Of a stretch of DNA of 64,000 nucleotides, positions 36,623 to 45,047 are shown one piece after another. The position numbers and the translations under genes are program-made. This stretch comes from CAWCAW01 sp963793645 (lineage in GTDB: Bacteria > Actinomycetota > Acidimicrobiia > Acidimicrobiales > UBA8190). The stretch spans positions 186,001 through 250,000 of the forward strand of contig CAWCAW010000004.1 in NCBI GenBank assembly GCA_963793645.1, given 5' to 3'. The notes under the pieces were generated by a model. That model was not told the origin of the DNA, ran no database searches, and saw only the letters and a program-made list of their open reading frames with translations. The stretch's first letter is position 1; every line of letters starts with the position of its first letter.

Positions 36623-37378
36623 ATGCTGCAGAACCCCACCATCGAGGGTCTTCGGACCCTGAAGCTCGACGTCATGGCGCAGGGCCTGGTCGAGCAACGT
36701 GAACACTCTGATTACCAGGGGCTCGGCTTCGAGGAGCGTCTCGGGCTGCTGGTCGACCGCGAGGTGGCCGAACGCGAGAACCGACGACTGCAGCGCTATC
36801 TCAAGTTGGCCAAGCTGCGCTTGCCGGCCACTATCGAGGACATCGACTTCCGACGCCGCAGGGGGCTTGAGAAGTCCCAGGTCCTCACCTTGGCCGAGGG
36901 ACACTGGGTGACCAACAACCACGCCGTGGTCATCGTGGGGCCCACCGGAGTGGGCAAGACCTATCTCGCCTGTGCGCTCGCCCACTCGGCCATCCGCCAC
37001 GGACACACCGCTGTGTACGTGCGCGCCCCGCGTCTGTTCGATGACTTGGCCATCGCCCGCGCCGACGGGCGCCTGGCCCGGCTCATGGCCAGCTGGGCCC
37101 GAGTGGAGGTCCTGGTGGTCGATGACTTCCTGCTTCGCCCACTCACGCCCGACCAGGCCGCCGATCTGCTCGAGGTCATCGAAGACCGGGCCCAGATCCG
37201 TTCGACCATCATCACGTCGCAGTTGCCGGTGTCCATGTGGCACGAGGCTCTGGGCGACGCCACCATCGCCGACGCGGTGCTCGACCGTGTTCTTCAAAAC
37301 GCCCACCGCATCGAGCTCTCGGGTGAGTCCATGCGCCGGCCCTCTGACCCACCGAACCGGTCCGAGGCCGCCAAATGA
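36623..37378 (+). CDS. istB: IS21 helper ATPase IstB
   Basis: 251-residue DnaC-like AAA+ ATPase that loads IstA on target DNA. Walker A is VGPTGVGKTYLA, Walker B VLVVDDFLL, sensor region IRSTIITSQLPVSMWH. AAGGAGAG precedes ATG 36623. Full length, intact. Confidence 0.95.
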   Translation: MLQNPTIEGLRTLKLDVMAQGLVEQREHSDYQGLGFEERLGLLVDREVAERENRRLQRYLKLAKLRLPATIEDIDFRRRRGLEKSQVLTLAEGHWVTNNHAVVIVGPTGVGKTYLACALAHSAIRHGHTAVYVRAPRLFDDLAIARADGRLARLMASWARVEVLVVDDFLLRPLTPDQAADLLEVIEDRAQIRSTIITSQLPVSMWHEALGDATIADAVLDRVLQNAHRIELSGESMRRPSDPPNRSEAAK

Positions 37379-37552
37379 AAGACTGTCGACTTCAAGTGGA
37401 GGAGGTGATTGTCAGGGGATAACCGAACCCCAACGTCGGCCGCTACGCGGCCTCCGACCAGTGTCCGAAAACTCCGGACTGAGTGTACGGAATCGCCGGA
37501 ATGTGCACTTGCGATGGTGGGACTGACCAGACCTAAATCTTCGCTGAACCCT

Positions 37553-37875
37553 GTGGGTGCCGAAAATGTCATCCGGGTCCCCACCTGGACCTTTCGGTGA
37601 ACTCAGGAACGTAGGTGCCGGGAGTCCCGTCCACGGGCTATGACCAGGGCGTTGTGGAGACTCCCGTCCTTAACCTGTGGAACTCCCCCACTGTCGCTAC
37701 GTCGACCCTGGTCCTGGAGTTTCATGAACACCCCACAACTGGGTGTTCATGAAATGTAGGGCGTCAGTGTTGATGAAACCCCTCGTTGGAGGTGGCGATG
37801 AGTCAAAGGACTCGTCCGCCGCCCCGAAAACGACAAACTGCCGGCCCTTGGGGCCGGCGGTTTTCGTTGCGGACC
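37553..37875 (+). repeat. dispersed intergenic repeat, copy A (most complete)
   Basis: Parts in order: GTGGGTGCCGAAAATGTCAT (37553-) with a partner CTTTCGG; GTTGTGGAGACTCCCGTCCT (37650 region); perfect 14-bp inverted repeat TTTCATGAACACCC (37720-37733) / complement (37741-37754); a further TTGATGAAACCCCT; the block CTCGTTGGAGGTGGCGATGA (from 37782) which can pair GATGAGTC with GACTCGTC; then CCCCGAAAACGACAAACTG and the hairpin GCCGGCCC-TTG-GGGCCGGC (37840-37858) with T-rich flanks on both strands. It ends three bases from the vapC stop. Confidence 0.8.
37840..37858 (-). terminator. bidirectional hairpin after vapC
   Basis: 8-bp perfect GC stem with a 3-base loop. GGTTTTCGTT follows on the plus strand and AGTTTGTCGTTTT on the minus strand. 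It lies 20 bases past the vapC stop and is part of repeat copy A. Confidence 0.7.
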
Positions 37876-37877
37876 TC

Positions 37878-38291
37878 TCAGTCGATGCTGCCGGCCGGGA
37901 CAACCCATTGGCACGTCTGCCCGGTCACCTTGGCAATCAAGTCGAAGTCATTGTCATAGTGAAGGAGTGTCAGTCCGGACGCCTCAGCTGCAGCGGCGAT
38001 AAGCAGATTAGGAATCTTGCGTCCCCGTTGGCTACGCGACGCCAGAAGGCGTTGAACCTGCCGAGCTCGCCGCATGTGATCGGCTGAGGTCTCGACGAGT
38101 TCGAAGACAGACAGGTCGGCCATGTCCTGATCCCACTCCCGAACATTGCGGCTGCCGTAGCCGACCTCCAAGTCCGTTACCCCAGCTCGACCCACCTGAC
38201 CCGCATGTGCCAACGGGTCCACCACAATGCGCACCTCCGGCGTCCCGAGGCGACTGACCACGCTGGTATCCAGTAGATGGGTTAGCGCCAC
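37878..38291 (-). CDS. vapC: VapC-type PIN-domain toxin
   Basis: 137-residue PIN ribonuclease, the toxin of a type II toxin-antitoxin pair. Acidic residues: D in HLLDTSVVSRL, E in DLEVGYGSRN, D in LLHYDNDFDLIA; the RKIPNLLIAAAAEASG segment holds Asn where the usual third Asp (D in DxLIAA) lies. GTG 38291 overlaps the end of vapB by 10 bases, typical of coupled TA genes. Confidence 0.9.
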   Translation of the reverse strand: MALTHLLDTSVVSRLGTPEVRIVVDPLAHAGQVGRAGVTDLEVGYGSRNVREWDQDMADLSVFELVETSADHMRRARQVQRLLASRSQRGRKIPNLLIAAAAEASGLTLLHYDNDFDLIAKVTGQTCQWVVPAGSID

Positions 38292-38476
38292 GCTTCCTCA
38301 CGCGGAGGCAACCGACGCTCACCAAGGCGATCGAGCGCCTTCTGAACGCGAGCACTTCGTCGCACAGTTGCTCGACGAAGTGCTTCGTTTACGGTGTCCT
38401 TCATGCTCGCAGTGCCCAATTCCGCTTGCGCAGCCGCCAAGGCGGTCTCGTCAATATCCACAAGATGCTTGGCCAT
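38282..38476 (-). CDS. vapB: VapB-type antitoxin
   Basis: 64 residues. An N-terminal ribbon-helix-helix-like segment (HLVDIDETALAAAQAELGTA...KDTVNEALRRAT) and a basic C-terminal tail that would wrap the toxin. ATG 38476 lies only about four bases from the group II intron 3' end, so its natural promoter and leader are now on the far side of the 2-kb intron at 40441 and beyond. Confidence 0.85.
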   Translation of the reverse strand: MAKHLVDIDETALAAAQAELGTASMKDTVNEALRRATVRRSARVQKALDRLGERRLPPREEAWR

Positions 38477-38479
38477 TGG

Positions 38480-40440
38480 TAGTCAGGGGCGCGGTGCTCT
38501 TGCGAGCCCGGTTCCCCATTCCCCTTTCAATCCGTGCGTGCGGTTTTCCCGCACACGGCTTTCCGACGATCTTCTGGACATGGTTACGCTGCCTTCGGGT
38601 AACGGATAGTTCCGTGCAAGTGGTACAGGCCCTGGTCCTGGAACCAGGCGGGCGTCCACCGATCGGCTTGACCGGCACGCAGGTTGCGGCCCCGCTTCTT
38701 GACCAGCAAGCGAAACAACCGCCACCCCACATACTTGTCGATCTCGCAGAACTTGATGGACGCATTCCCGGTGCGGAAGTAGTTGCCCCAACCCCGGAGG
38801 AACTGGTTAAGCCGCACGATGACGACCGGCAACTCCTGTCCGACCTGGCTTCGATCGGTCATGGCCTTGATCTTCGCTCGGGCACGCTTCATCGAACGCA
38901 CAGACGGCCAGCGCTGAAGGTAGTAGCGGACGATCTTCCGCTGTTCCCAGAGCTTGCCGGACATGCGGGCCCGAAGATGACACCCGAGGAAATCGAAGCC
39001 CTCTTTGCCCTCCCGGAGGTCGACCGCTCGGGTCTTGTCCGGGTGGAGAGTGAGGCCGAGGTCTCCCAGAATGGCGGCGGACCGCCGTTGGGCTTCCTCA
39101 GCCTGCTCCCGGGACGAACACAACACGACGAAGTCGTCCGCATAGCGGACGACTTCTCCCACGCCCCGTTCGGCCCAGGCCCGGTCGAAGGCGTGCAGGT
39201 AGATGTTGGCCAGGAGAGGTGAGATCACCCCGCCCTGAGGCGTGCCCGTGACCGTCTCGGACACCACCCCATCGACCAGCACCCCGGCACGCAACCACTG
39301 CCGCAACAGCTTGAGCACCCTCCGGTCCGACACCCGCAGACCGACCAGCGAGAGAAGCCTCTCGTGGTCGATTGAGCCGAAGAAGTCCCGAATATCGGCT
39401 TCGAAGACGAAGTGGCTGCCTTCGATGAAGCCTTTCCGGAGCCTCTCCAGAGCGTCGTCGGCCTTTCGTCTGGGCCGAAACCCGAACGAGCAGGGCAGAA
39501 AGTCGGCCTCGAAAATAGGTTCGAGGACGATCTTCGTGGCCTGCTGGGCCACTCTGTCCATCACGGTGGGAATGCCCAACGGGCGTTTCGACCCGTCGGG
39601 CTTCGGAATCTCCACCCGGCGTACTGCTTTCGGGCGGTAGATGCCTGCACGGAGGCTTTCCTGGAGCTCACCGAGCAGGCGCTCGACTCCGTAATCCTCC
39701 ACTGACGCCAGGGTCAGACCATCAACCCCGGCGGCACCACGATTAGCACGGACCCGCTTCCACGCCTCCCACAGAACGTCACTTCTGTAGATGCGGTCAT
39801 ACAGGGCGTGGAAACGCCGACCCTCAGACTGCTTGGCCGCAGCCCATAGCCGGTTCTGCAGTTGTCGCACTTTGGCGGGAGGAAGATGCTTCCCCTCGGG
39901 GTAGATGGACGGGGCGGTCCCCGTCATGCCCTCGCGCTTACCCGCTCGACCGGCGTGACCGAAGTCGGGGTCCTTCCCTCCCGCCGGGTTCATCCCGGCG
40001 ATCAGCGGTACTACGACCCCGTCGGACTCCCGCTTGCCTCCGTTGAGTTTCACCACTGGCTTATCCCGACGGTCTTTGCTGACGAGGCTGGCAAGACGGG
40101 CCTCTCCTGTCCCGAACCAAACCGTGCGTACGTGCCGCTCCCCATACCCCGAGGGAACCCGACCATGGGCATCTCCGGAACTGGCCAGTCGGTCGGACAT
40201 GGGCCTTCGCCGTGACATGAGCGGCTCGGCTCCCCTGTTGTAAATGTGACGAGGCTGCAGGACTCGCGCCTGGTGGCACCACGGCCCGCACGCTTGCTCC
40301 CTCCAAAGAGGCTTTTGACACCCCGCTCAGCCCGCCGCCTCTCGACGACGAACCGGGGCCTGCTACCGGGCTCTCCGGCGATTACCCGGACGGGACTCTC
40401 ACCTGCTGGCTTGGTCCAGTTTTCAGGACGCAACATGCAC
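38480..40440 (-). mobile_element. group II intron in the vapB leader
   Basis: The 5' end is placed at GTGCATGTTGCG (complement from 40440), a slight variant of the GTGYG consensus. Domain V is seen near 38500-38535: AAAGCCGTGTGCGG, GAAA loop, CCGCACGCACGG. The 3' end is CTGACTAC near 38480 (uncertain by about 3 bases). The intron lies in the same direction as vapBC and encodes a maturase. The exon sequence at 40441-40470 (TATATACTGG before the junction) plausibly continues directly into CAATGGCC of vapB. Confidence 0.8.
38584..40218 (-). CDS. ltrA: group II intron reverse transcriptase/maturase
   Basis: Up to 544 residues. The RT domain has the RT-0/1 region WEAWKRVRANRGAAGVDGLT, RT-2 to RT-4 (RRVEIPKPDGSKRPLGIPT, PCSFGFRPRRKADDAL), GTPQGGVISPLLANIYLHA and the catalytic VVRYADDFVVLC. 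The maturase X domain follows (LNQFLRGWGNYFRTGNA). No HNH endonuclease is recognisable. The first 97 residues look non-coding and ATG 39927 (MTGTAPSIYPEGK) may be the true start. Needed for splicing and retrohoming of the surrounding intron. Confidence 0.93.
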   Translation of the reverse strand: MSRRRPMSDRLASSGDAHGRVPSGYGERHVRTVWFGTGEARLASLVSKDRRDKPVVKLNGGKRESDGVVVPLIAGMNPAGGKDPDFGHAGRAGKREGMTGTAPSIYPEGKHLPPAKVRQLQNRLWAAAKQSEGRRFHALYDRIYRSDVLWEAWKRVRANRGAAGVDGLTLASVEDYGVERLLGELQESLRAGIYRPKAVRRVEIPKPDGSKRPLGIPTVMDRVAQQATKIVLEPIFEADFLPCSFGFRPRRKADDALERLRKGFIEGSHFVFEADIRDFFGSIDHERLLSLVGLRVSDRRVLKLLRQWLRAGVLVDGVVSETVTGTPQGGVISPLLANIYLHAFDRAWAERGVGEVVRYADDFVVLCSSREQAEEAQRRSAAILGDLGLTLHPDKTRAVDLREGKEGFDFLGCHLRARMSGKLWEQRKIVRYYLQRWPSVRSMKRARAKIKAMTDRSQVGQELPVVIVRLNQFLRGWGNYFRTGNASIKFCEIDKYVGWRLFRLLVKKRGRNLRAGQADRWTPAWFQDQGLYHLHGTIRYPKAA

Positions 40441-40486
40441 CCAGTATATACCAGGTAACCGAGATATATCCACGCCGACGTTGACA

Positions 40487-40710
40487 GGGGCATTGTGGAG
40501 ACCCCCCTCCTTAACCTGTGGACTCCTCCGTTGCCTCATTGTTCGCCCTGGCCCTGGAGTTTCATGAACACCCCACAACTGGGTGTTCCATGAAATGTAG
40601 GCGTCATGTTCATGAAACCCCTCGTTGGAGTTGGCCATGAGTCAGAAGACTCGTCCGCCGCCCCGAAAACGACAAACCGCCGGCCCTCTGGGCCGGCGGT
40701 TTGCGTCAAA
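40487..40710 (+). repeat. dispersed intergenic repeat, copy B
   Basis: Has the GGGGCATTGTGGAGACCCCC and CTTAACCTGTGG parts, the palindrome TTTCATGAACACCC (40560-40573) with its partner carrying one extra C, GTTCATGAAACCCCTCGTTG, the CTCGTTGGAG block and CCGCCCCGAAAACGACAAAC. The closing stem AAACCGCCGGCCC (40674-40686) / GGGCCGGCGGTTT (40690-40702) is a 13-bp perfect hairpin and probably terminates the IPT gene at 40772. Confidence 0.8.
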
Positions 40711-40771
40711 GACCCAATGTTGATTGGGATTCGGCACCCCTGTTGGGTCGAGAGATCCGAACCTCTCGCCC

Positions 40772-41671
40772 CTACGAGGAATATGAGCTCAAGTAGTAGA
40801 AGCTGTCAACGGGAGCGTTGTCAGGACTCACCCCGGCGTTGGTCGTCACCGTAACGTCGACGGTCCCTGAGCCCGGAGGGGCAACGGCATCGATGGTGTT
40901 GCCGTTGACCACCGTGAAGGACTCTGCTCCCACGCCACCGAAGTCGACGGCACTCGCAGCCGCGTGCTGGAAGACGAAGTCGGAGCCCGTGATGGTGACG
41001 GACTGCCCGCCGGTGGAGAGGCCGAAGTCCTGGGCCACCGAGGCCACCTCGGGCAGGTCGGTCACGAACTTGTAGTTGTTGCTGCCATTCTCATCGGTGG
41101 GCGACGTGCCATCGGGTGTCGACACCGTGACCTGCACCGTGCCTGCTGTTTCGGCCGGAGCCACCGCGGTGATGGCTTGGTCGGAATCGACCTGGAAGCT
41201 GGTGGCCGCCACCGAGCCGAATTCCACAGCATTTGCTCCGGTAAAGCCGGCTCCACTGATCTGCACCCGGTTGCCGCCCGCAGAGGGGCCTTGATGAGGA
41301 ATGACGTGCTGGACAGTGGGAATGTCCTCATAGGTGAACGCATTGTTGAGCGTGGACGTCTGGCCGTTGATCGTCACCGAAATGGAGACTTCGCCGCTTC
41401 CCGCCGGCGCGATCACACGGAACTGCTTCTTGTTCCGGGGGATGACGTCGGTGGCCGCTGTCGAGCCGAAGTACACGTCTCCGTCAGCGACGGATTCGAG
41501 GTTCTTGCCCTTGATCAGGACGGCGGTGCCTCCGTTCAGTGGCCCCACATCGGGGGTCGCCGACTTGATCACCGGAGCCGTCGAACCACTCGCCACGGCG
41601 ACACTGGCGACTCCCGCCACCCCTGCGCCCGCGCTGAGCATCAGAGTCGCTGCCATTAACTTGAGACGCAT
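40772..41671 (-). CDS. secreted protein with three IPT/TIG domains
   Basis: 299 residues. Signal peptide MRLKLMAATLMLSAGAGVAGVASVAVAS, then three immunoglobulin-like IPT/TIG repeats of about 85 residues, each starting with a P..GP..GG pattern (SATPDVGPLNGGTAVLIKGK, VIPHQGPSAGGNRVQISG, AQDFGLSTGGQSVTITG). There is no anchor or enzymatic domain. Likely an exported binding or surface protein. AGGGGAAGAG precedes ATG 41671. Confidence 0.85.
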   Translation of the reverse strand: MRLKLMAATLMLSAGAGVAGVASVAVASGSTAPVIKSATPDVGPLNGGTAVLIKGKNLESVADGDVYFGSTAATDVIPRNKKQFRVIAPAGSGEVSISVTINGQTSTLNNAFTYEDIPTVQHVIPHQGPSAGGNRVQISGAGFTGANAVEFGSVAATSFQVDSDQAITAVAPAETAGTVQVTVSTPDGTSPTDENGSNNYKFVTDLPEVASVAQDFGLSTGGQSVTITGSDFVFQHAAASAVDFGGVGAESFTVVNGNTIDAVAPPGSGTVDVTVTTNAGVSPDNAPVDSFYYLSSYSS

Positions 41672-42034
41672 CTCTTCCCCTTTCACGCCCCACGCCGTCA
41701 GACGTGGCGCACCCCCTTCGGACCTTCACCGTCAGATCGCTCGAGCCGACACTTTCGTTACACGGTGTTTGAATGTCACGGAGTGTGATGAGGATCCCGC
41801 CCGAGGGCCCGACCGCAGCGACGAGGATGGCGTCTTCGGAAGCCTGGGGAGCGTCACCCGCGTTTGCCCATGGTCATGGCGGTGTCTCCGTGGCTGTCCA
41901 TAGTGAGCTTTGGTCATACGAGGTCGGGGTGGCAGCGGCACCGCCTCACAGGCGTGACGCTGGGTCTCGACCCTGGGATGAGCTTCAAAGTGCGCCGAAG
42001 CCTCCTCCGCCAAGTCCTCCACCGGGCCGCCCGA

Positions 42035-42226
42035 TTACTGGGGTCGAGTCACCACGTTGCCCGCTGGGCGAACCTGCACCGCCACCATCGCTCCTTGAAC
42101 GACTGCGCCTGTTGAAGTGCTCGTTGCCCGGCTGTAATGCGTGGTGGAGGACTGCTCATCGACAGTGAGGGTCTGGCCCGCGAAGGAGGCGACGGCGAAG
42201 CTTCTGCTGCCGACAGTGGCGACCCG
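42035..42226 (-). pseudogene. fragment of a beta-rich (DUF5666-like) protein
   Basis: Minus-strand frame RVATVGSRSFAVASFAGQTL...SSTTHYSRATSTSTGAVVQG-AMVAVQVRP ends at TAA 42035. The repeated T/S-rich strand pattern resembles DUF5666-type repeats. The frame is cut exactly where repeat copy C begins (42226), with no start codon. Low certainty. Confidence 0.4.
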
Positions 42227-42420
42227 TGGGTGCCGAAAATGTCATCCGGGTCCGGACCTGGACTTTCGGCGACCTCATAAACACAAGTGGCAGGAATCCC
42301 GTCCACGGGCTCTGACAAGGGCGTTGTGGAGACACCTGTCCTTACCTGTGGAGACTCCCCCACTGTGTTCACATCGGCCGTGGCCCATAGGTGCAAGAAC
42401 ACGCCACGACGTCGACATGC
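42226..42420 (+). repeat. dispersed intergenic repeat, copy C (5' part, decayed palindrome)
   Basis: GTGGGTGCCGAAAATGTCAT, CCCGTCCACGGGCT, GGGCGTTGTGGAGACACCTG, CCTGTGGAGACTCCCCCACT match copy A closely. The palindrome region survives only as degenerate AAGAACACGCCACGA. The 3' block is absent. Confidence 0.7.
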
Positions 42421-42500
42421 CTGTAAGGGTTCCATGCACGAGCAACACCTTCACTAGGCGTATTGCGTGCGGTCCGATGGGGTGATCCGGTGCTCGACCG

Positions 42501-43376
42501 CTACTTGGATTTCGTCGAGTCGCGCGCCCGACGCAACACGCTGCTCGCTTGCTGAATGTCGGGCCGAGCGATAGCCAGGAACGAGACCAGGACGAGCACC
42601 GCCAAGGCGAAGATCGCGGCCGTCGGGCCGTCACCGAAGTTGATGCCGCTGATGCTGTGCGGCTTGCTGATGTAGTCGGCAAAAGAAGCCCCGAGGGGGC
42701 GCGTCACCACGTAGGACATCCAAAATGCGGCGATTGCATTCAGGCCGAGCCGCCACCATGCGAGGGCAGGAAGCAAGAAGACAACCGAGAAAATGATCCC
42801 TGAAGCCAAGTATCCGAGGTTGAGCGACGTTGCCGTGAAGTCACCGAGCGCAGTGCCTAGTGCAAAGGTGGCAAAGACGGTCGCCCAGTAGAACGCCTCC
42901 CGTCTTTGCGTGGTGATGCTGTGGATGGACAGCGTCCCCTCGCTGCGCTGCCAGACAAAGAAGATGGCCGCCAGCACGGCCGCCCACAGAAGCGTCGTCC
43001 CCGCATAGGGGATGCCGACGTCGAGATGGAGGAAGTCCGAGACACCGGTGCCGAAGGTGGCGATGGCGAAAGCCAAGAACCAATAGGCGAAGGCTCGATA
43101 CCGACGGGTCCCGAACTGAACGACAAGCCCGATGACAAATAGTGCGACTTCGGTGCCACCGCCCTTGAGGTTTCCGTACGTCTTCAGGAAGTCCGAGGCG
43201 GCCTCACCGCCCGCGGTGGTAAGGATCTTGACAACCCAAAAGAGGAGGATTACCTCTGGGACTTTCGCGGCGACGGGAGCGGGGAAGATGCGGCCGATCA
43301 GTGGCAGCTGGCCGCGGGCTGGACCCCCCTCGGGTCGTGGGGTCAACGACTTTTGACGGTGACTACCTCGCCTCAC
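42501..43376 (-). CDS. multi-helix membrane protein, COG4705/DUF347-like
   Basis: 291 residues with about eight hydrophobic segments. The opening AAKVPEVILLFWVVKILTTA..GEAASDFL and the later YWATVFATFALGTALGDFTA show the duplicated pattern of the COG4705 (DUF347) membrane proteins. Function is unknown in the family. It stands alone; the region between it and repeat copy C is short. Confidence 0.7.
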   Translation of the reverse strand: MRRGSHRQKSLTPRPEGGPARGQLPLIGRIFPAPVAAKVPEVILLFWVVKILTTAGGEAASDFLKTYGNLKGGGTEVALFVIGLVVQFGTRRYRAFAYWFLAFAIATFGTGVSDFLHLDVGIPYAGTTLLWAAVLAAIFFVWQRSEGTLSIHSITTQRREAFYWATVFATFALGTALGDFTATSLNLGYLASGIIFSVVFLLPALAWWRLGLNAIAAFWMSYVVTRPLGASFADYISKPHSISGINFGDGPTAAIFALAVLVLVSFLAIARPDIQQASSVLRRARDSTKSK

Positions 43377-43743
43377 TTACCCGTCCTCCTTTGGAGTGAA
43401 CCGAGTCTGAACGAATGAGCGCAGGGCCGCCCCCTCTACGGTATGCGGCGGGTGCGCCCAACGACGTGAGCCCGAGCGCGTTGGACGAGATCGTCAATGT
43501 TTCCGATGACGTCACGGGCTGATCTCGAGCCCGATCTCGGCTGCTGGAACCGAGCAACAGCGGACCGACCGCCACTTGATCACGCCTCCGCATTCGACGG
43601 TGAGCTCGTGTCAACTCACAGTCCCGTTTCCTCTGGGTCGATCAGCGACTCTTGTCTGAGTCCGTTCACAATTTTTAGGTCTGGATACTCGTAGAGTTAT
43701 CTGGTACCATACTCAGTATCTCACCCACCGATCGGAGGATCAG
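43377..43743 (+). promoter_or_regulatory. control region of the PadR operon with ATACTCAGTAT palindrome
   Basis: About 300 bases without a recognisable gene, then an AT-richer stretch. ATACTCAGTAT (43709-43719) is a perfect 5-bp inverted repeat around one base, and GGATACTCGTAGAGTTATC just upstream is similar; both are typical of PadR operators. GGAGGA lies before ATG 43744. Autoregulation of the operon is likely. Confidence 0.6.
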
Positions 43744-44328
43744 ATGAGTGTCCGTCACGCCTTGCTGGCGCTTCTGAGCGAAGGCCCAAAGTACGGCCTC
43801 CAACTCCGACAGGAGTTCGAGGCACGCACCGGCGACGTATGGCCGCTCAACGTCGGGCAGGTGTACACCACCCTCCAACGTTTGGAGCGCGACGGGCTCA
43901 TTGAGTCCGTGGACTCGGCCGACGAGGGTCCCCAAAAGGGCTTTCACATCACCCAGGTGGGCGAGGCCGAGCTTGCCGCGTGGCTCCGTACCCCGCCGGA
44001 TTTCTCCTCCCCGCCAAGAGACGAGCTTGTCATCAAGGTCCTCGTGGCACGGGAACTGCCGGGCGTCGACGTCCACGATGTGGTGCAGTTGCACCGGCGC
44101 TACCTCGTCGAGCTCATGCAGCAGTGGACGCGACTGAAGGAGGACGAGTCCGGATTCGACCTCTATTTCGCACTGGTCGTCGATGCCGAGCTCTTTCGGC
44201 TCGACTCGCTGATCAGATGGCTGGACTCCGCCGACGGCCGTCTCAAGCGTGCAGCTACGGACTTACACGCGCCCACGCAGTCGTTCCCTCTCCCGAAGAC
44301 CCGGCGAAGGATAGGAGCCCCCCAATGA
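43744..44328 (+). CDS. PadR-family transcriptional regulator
   Basis: 194 residues. Winged helix ALLALLSEGPKYGLQLRQEF...VWPLNVGQVYTTLQRLERDG followed by the PadR C-terminal helical dimerisation domain. It would repress the downstream exporter and respond to a lipophilic compound or drug. Its stop TGA overlaps the ATG of the ATPase gene (ATGA), so the three genes are translationally coupled. Confidence 0.93.
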   Translation: MSVRHALLALLSEGPKYGLQLRQEFEARTGDVWPLNVGQVYTTLQRLERDGLIESVDSADEGPQKGFHITQVGEAELAAWLRTPPDFSSPPRDELVIKVLVARELPGVDVHDVVQLHRRYLVELMQQWTRLKEDESGFDLYFALVVDAELFRLDSLIRWLDSADGRLKRAATDLHAPTQSFPLPKTRRRIGAPQ

Positions 44329-45047
44329 GTTACCTCGAACTTCGCGACATCTCCAAGGTCTATGGCGAAGGTGCCGCAGAAGTACACGCCCTAAAGAGGA
44401 TCGATCTCTCGGTGGACGCCGGATCTCTCGTGGCCGTCATGGGCGCAAGCGGGTCGGGCAAGAGCACGCTGTTGACCATCGCAGGCAGCCTCGAGGATCC
44501 CACCAGCGGTGAGGTCTACGTCGACGGCCGGCCACTGTCCTCGCTATCGCGCAACGGCAAGGCTCGCTTGCGCCGCCAGTCCATCGGTTACGTCTTTCAG
44601 GATTACAACCTGCTGGCCGGACTCAGTGCAATGGAGAACGTGGCCCTACCGCTCGAACTCGATGGCGTTGCGGTCCGCAAGGCCCAATCGGCCGCTCTCG
44701 AGTCGCTCGAGGATTTCGGACTGACGGACCGGGCATCGCACTACCCCGACCAGCTCTCTGGTGGCGAGCGCCAGCGCGTCGCCATTGCCCGCGCCGTCGT
44801 GGGCAAGCGCCAGCTGCTCCTGGCTGACGAGCCCTCCGGCGCGCTCGACTCGAATAACGCGGAATCCGTCATGCGCCTCATCCTCGGGGCCTGCCATCGC
44901 GGCATGACCGCTGTCGTGGTGACCCACGATGCCCAGTTAGCCTCATGGGCAGACCGCGTGATCTTCCTGCGAGACGGCCGTATCGTCGACCAGACGCGCC
45001 AGGTCGAAAGCCCCGAAGCGCTTCTCGCCGAAATCCCGAATCAATGA
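44325..45047 (+). CDS. MacB/LolD-type ABC transporter ATPase
   Basis: 240 residues. Walker A GASGSGKST, Q-loop YVFQDYNLL, signature LSGGERQRVAIARA, Walker B LLLADEPSGALD, switch His VVVTHD. Subfamily of ATPases that pair with FtsX-like permeases and drive mechanotransmission or export of peptides, antibiotics or lipoproteins. It overlaps both neighbours by four bases. Confidence 0.95.
   Translation: MSYLELRDISKVYGEGAAEVHALKRIDLSVDAGSLVAVMGASGSGKSTLLTIAGSLEDPTSGEVYVDGRPLSSLSRNGKARLRRQSIGYVFQDYNLLAGLSAMENVALPLELDGVAVRKAQSAALESLEDFGLTDRASHYPDQLSGGERQRVAIARAVVGKRQLLLADEPSGALDSNNAESVMRLILGACHRGMTAVVVTHDAQLASWADRVIFLRDGRIVDQTRQVESPEALLAEIPNQ

Larger units (their letters stand above)
34914..37507 (+). 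mobile_element. IS21-family insertion sequence
   Basis: 2594 bp. Both ends begin TGC..ATTCCG when read inward and are followed by GATTCCGTACAC and a longer inner repeat ending GTTTTCGGACAC (34951-34984 and 37461-37494), the multiple terminal repeats usual for IS21. The 6-bp duplication CTTGCG flanks it (34908-34913 and 37508-37513). It carries istA and istB and no recognisable gene is interrupted. Confidence 0.93.

Noticed and set aside
37782..37840. Hammerhead-like ribozyme in the GATGAG...CGAAAACGAC block
   Set aside because: The GAUGAG and GAAA elements are suggestive, but the CUGAUGA core and the required third stem with a cleavage triplet could not be placed.
37697..37903. Short conserved peptide on the minus strand of the repeats (..DSSPPPTRGF..MNTQLWGVHET)
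   Set aside because: Copies B, F and G break the frame by single-base changes, so conservation is at the DNA or RNA level.
38584..40218. Reverse transcriptase as a retron or diversity-generating element
   Set aside because: The maturase X domain, intron domain V and a GTGCA 5' end identify it as a group II intron protein; there is no variable-repeat pair.
42049..42435. 128-codon minus-strand open frame between the IPT and COG4705 genes
   Set aside because: It runs through repeat copy C and lacks motifs; another frame in the same place (42035-42226) looks more protein-like.
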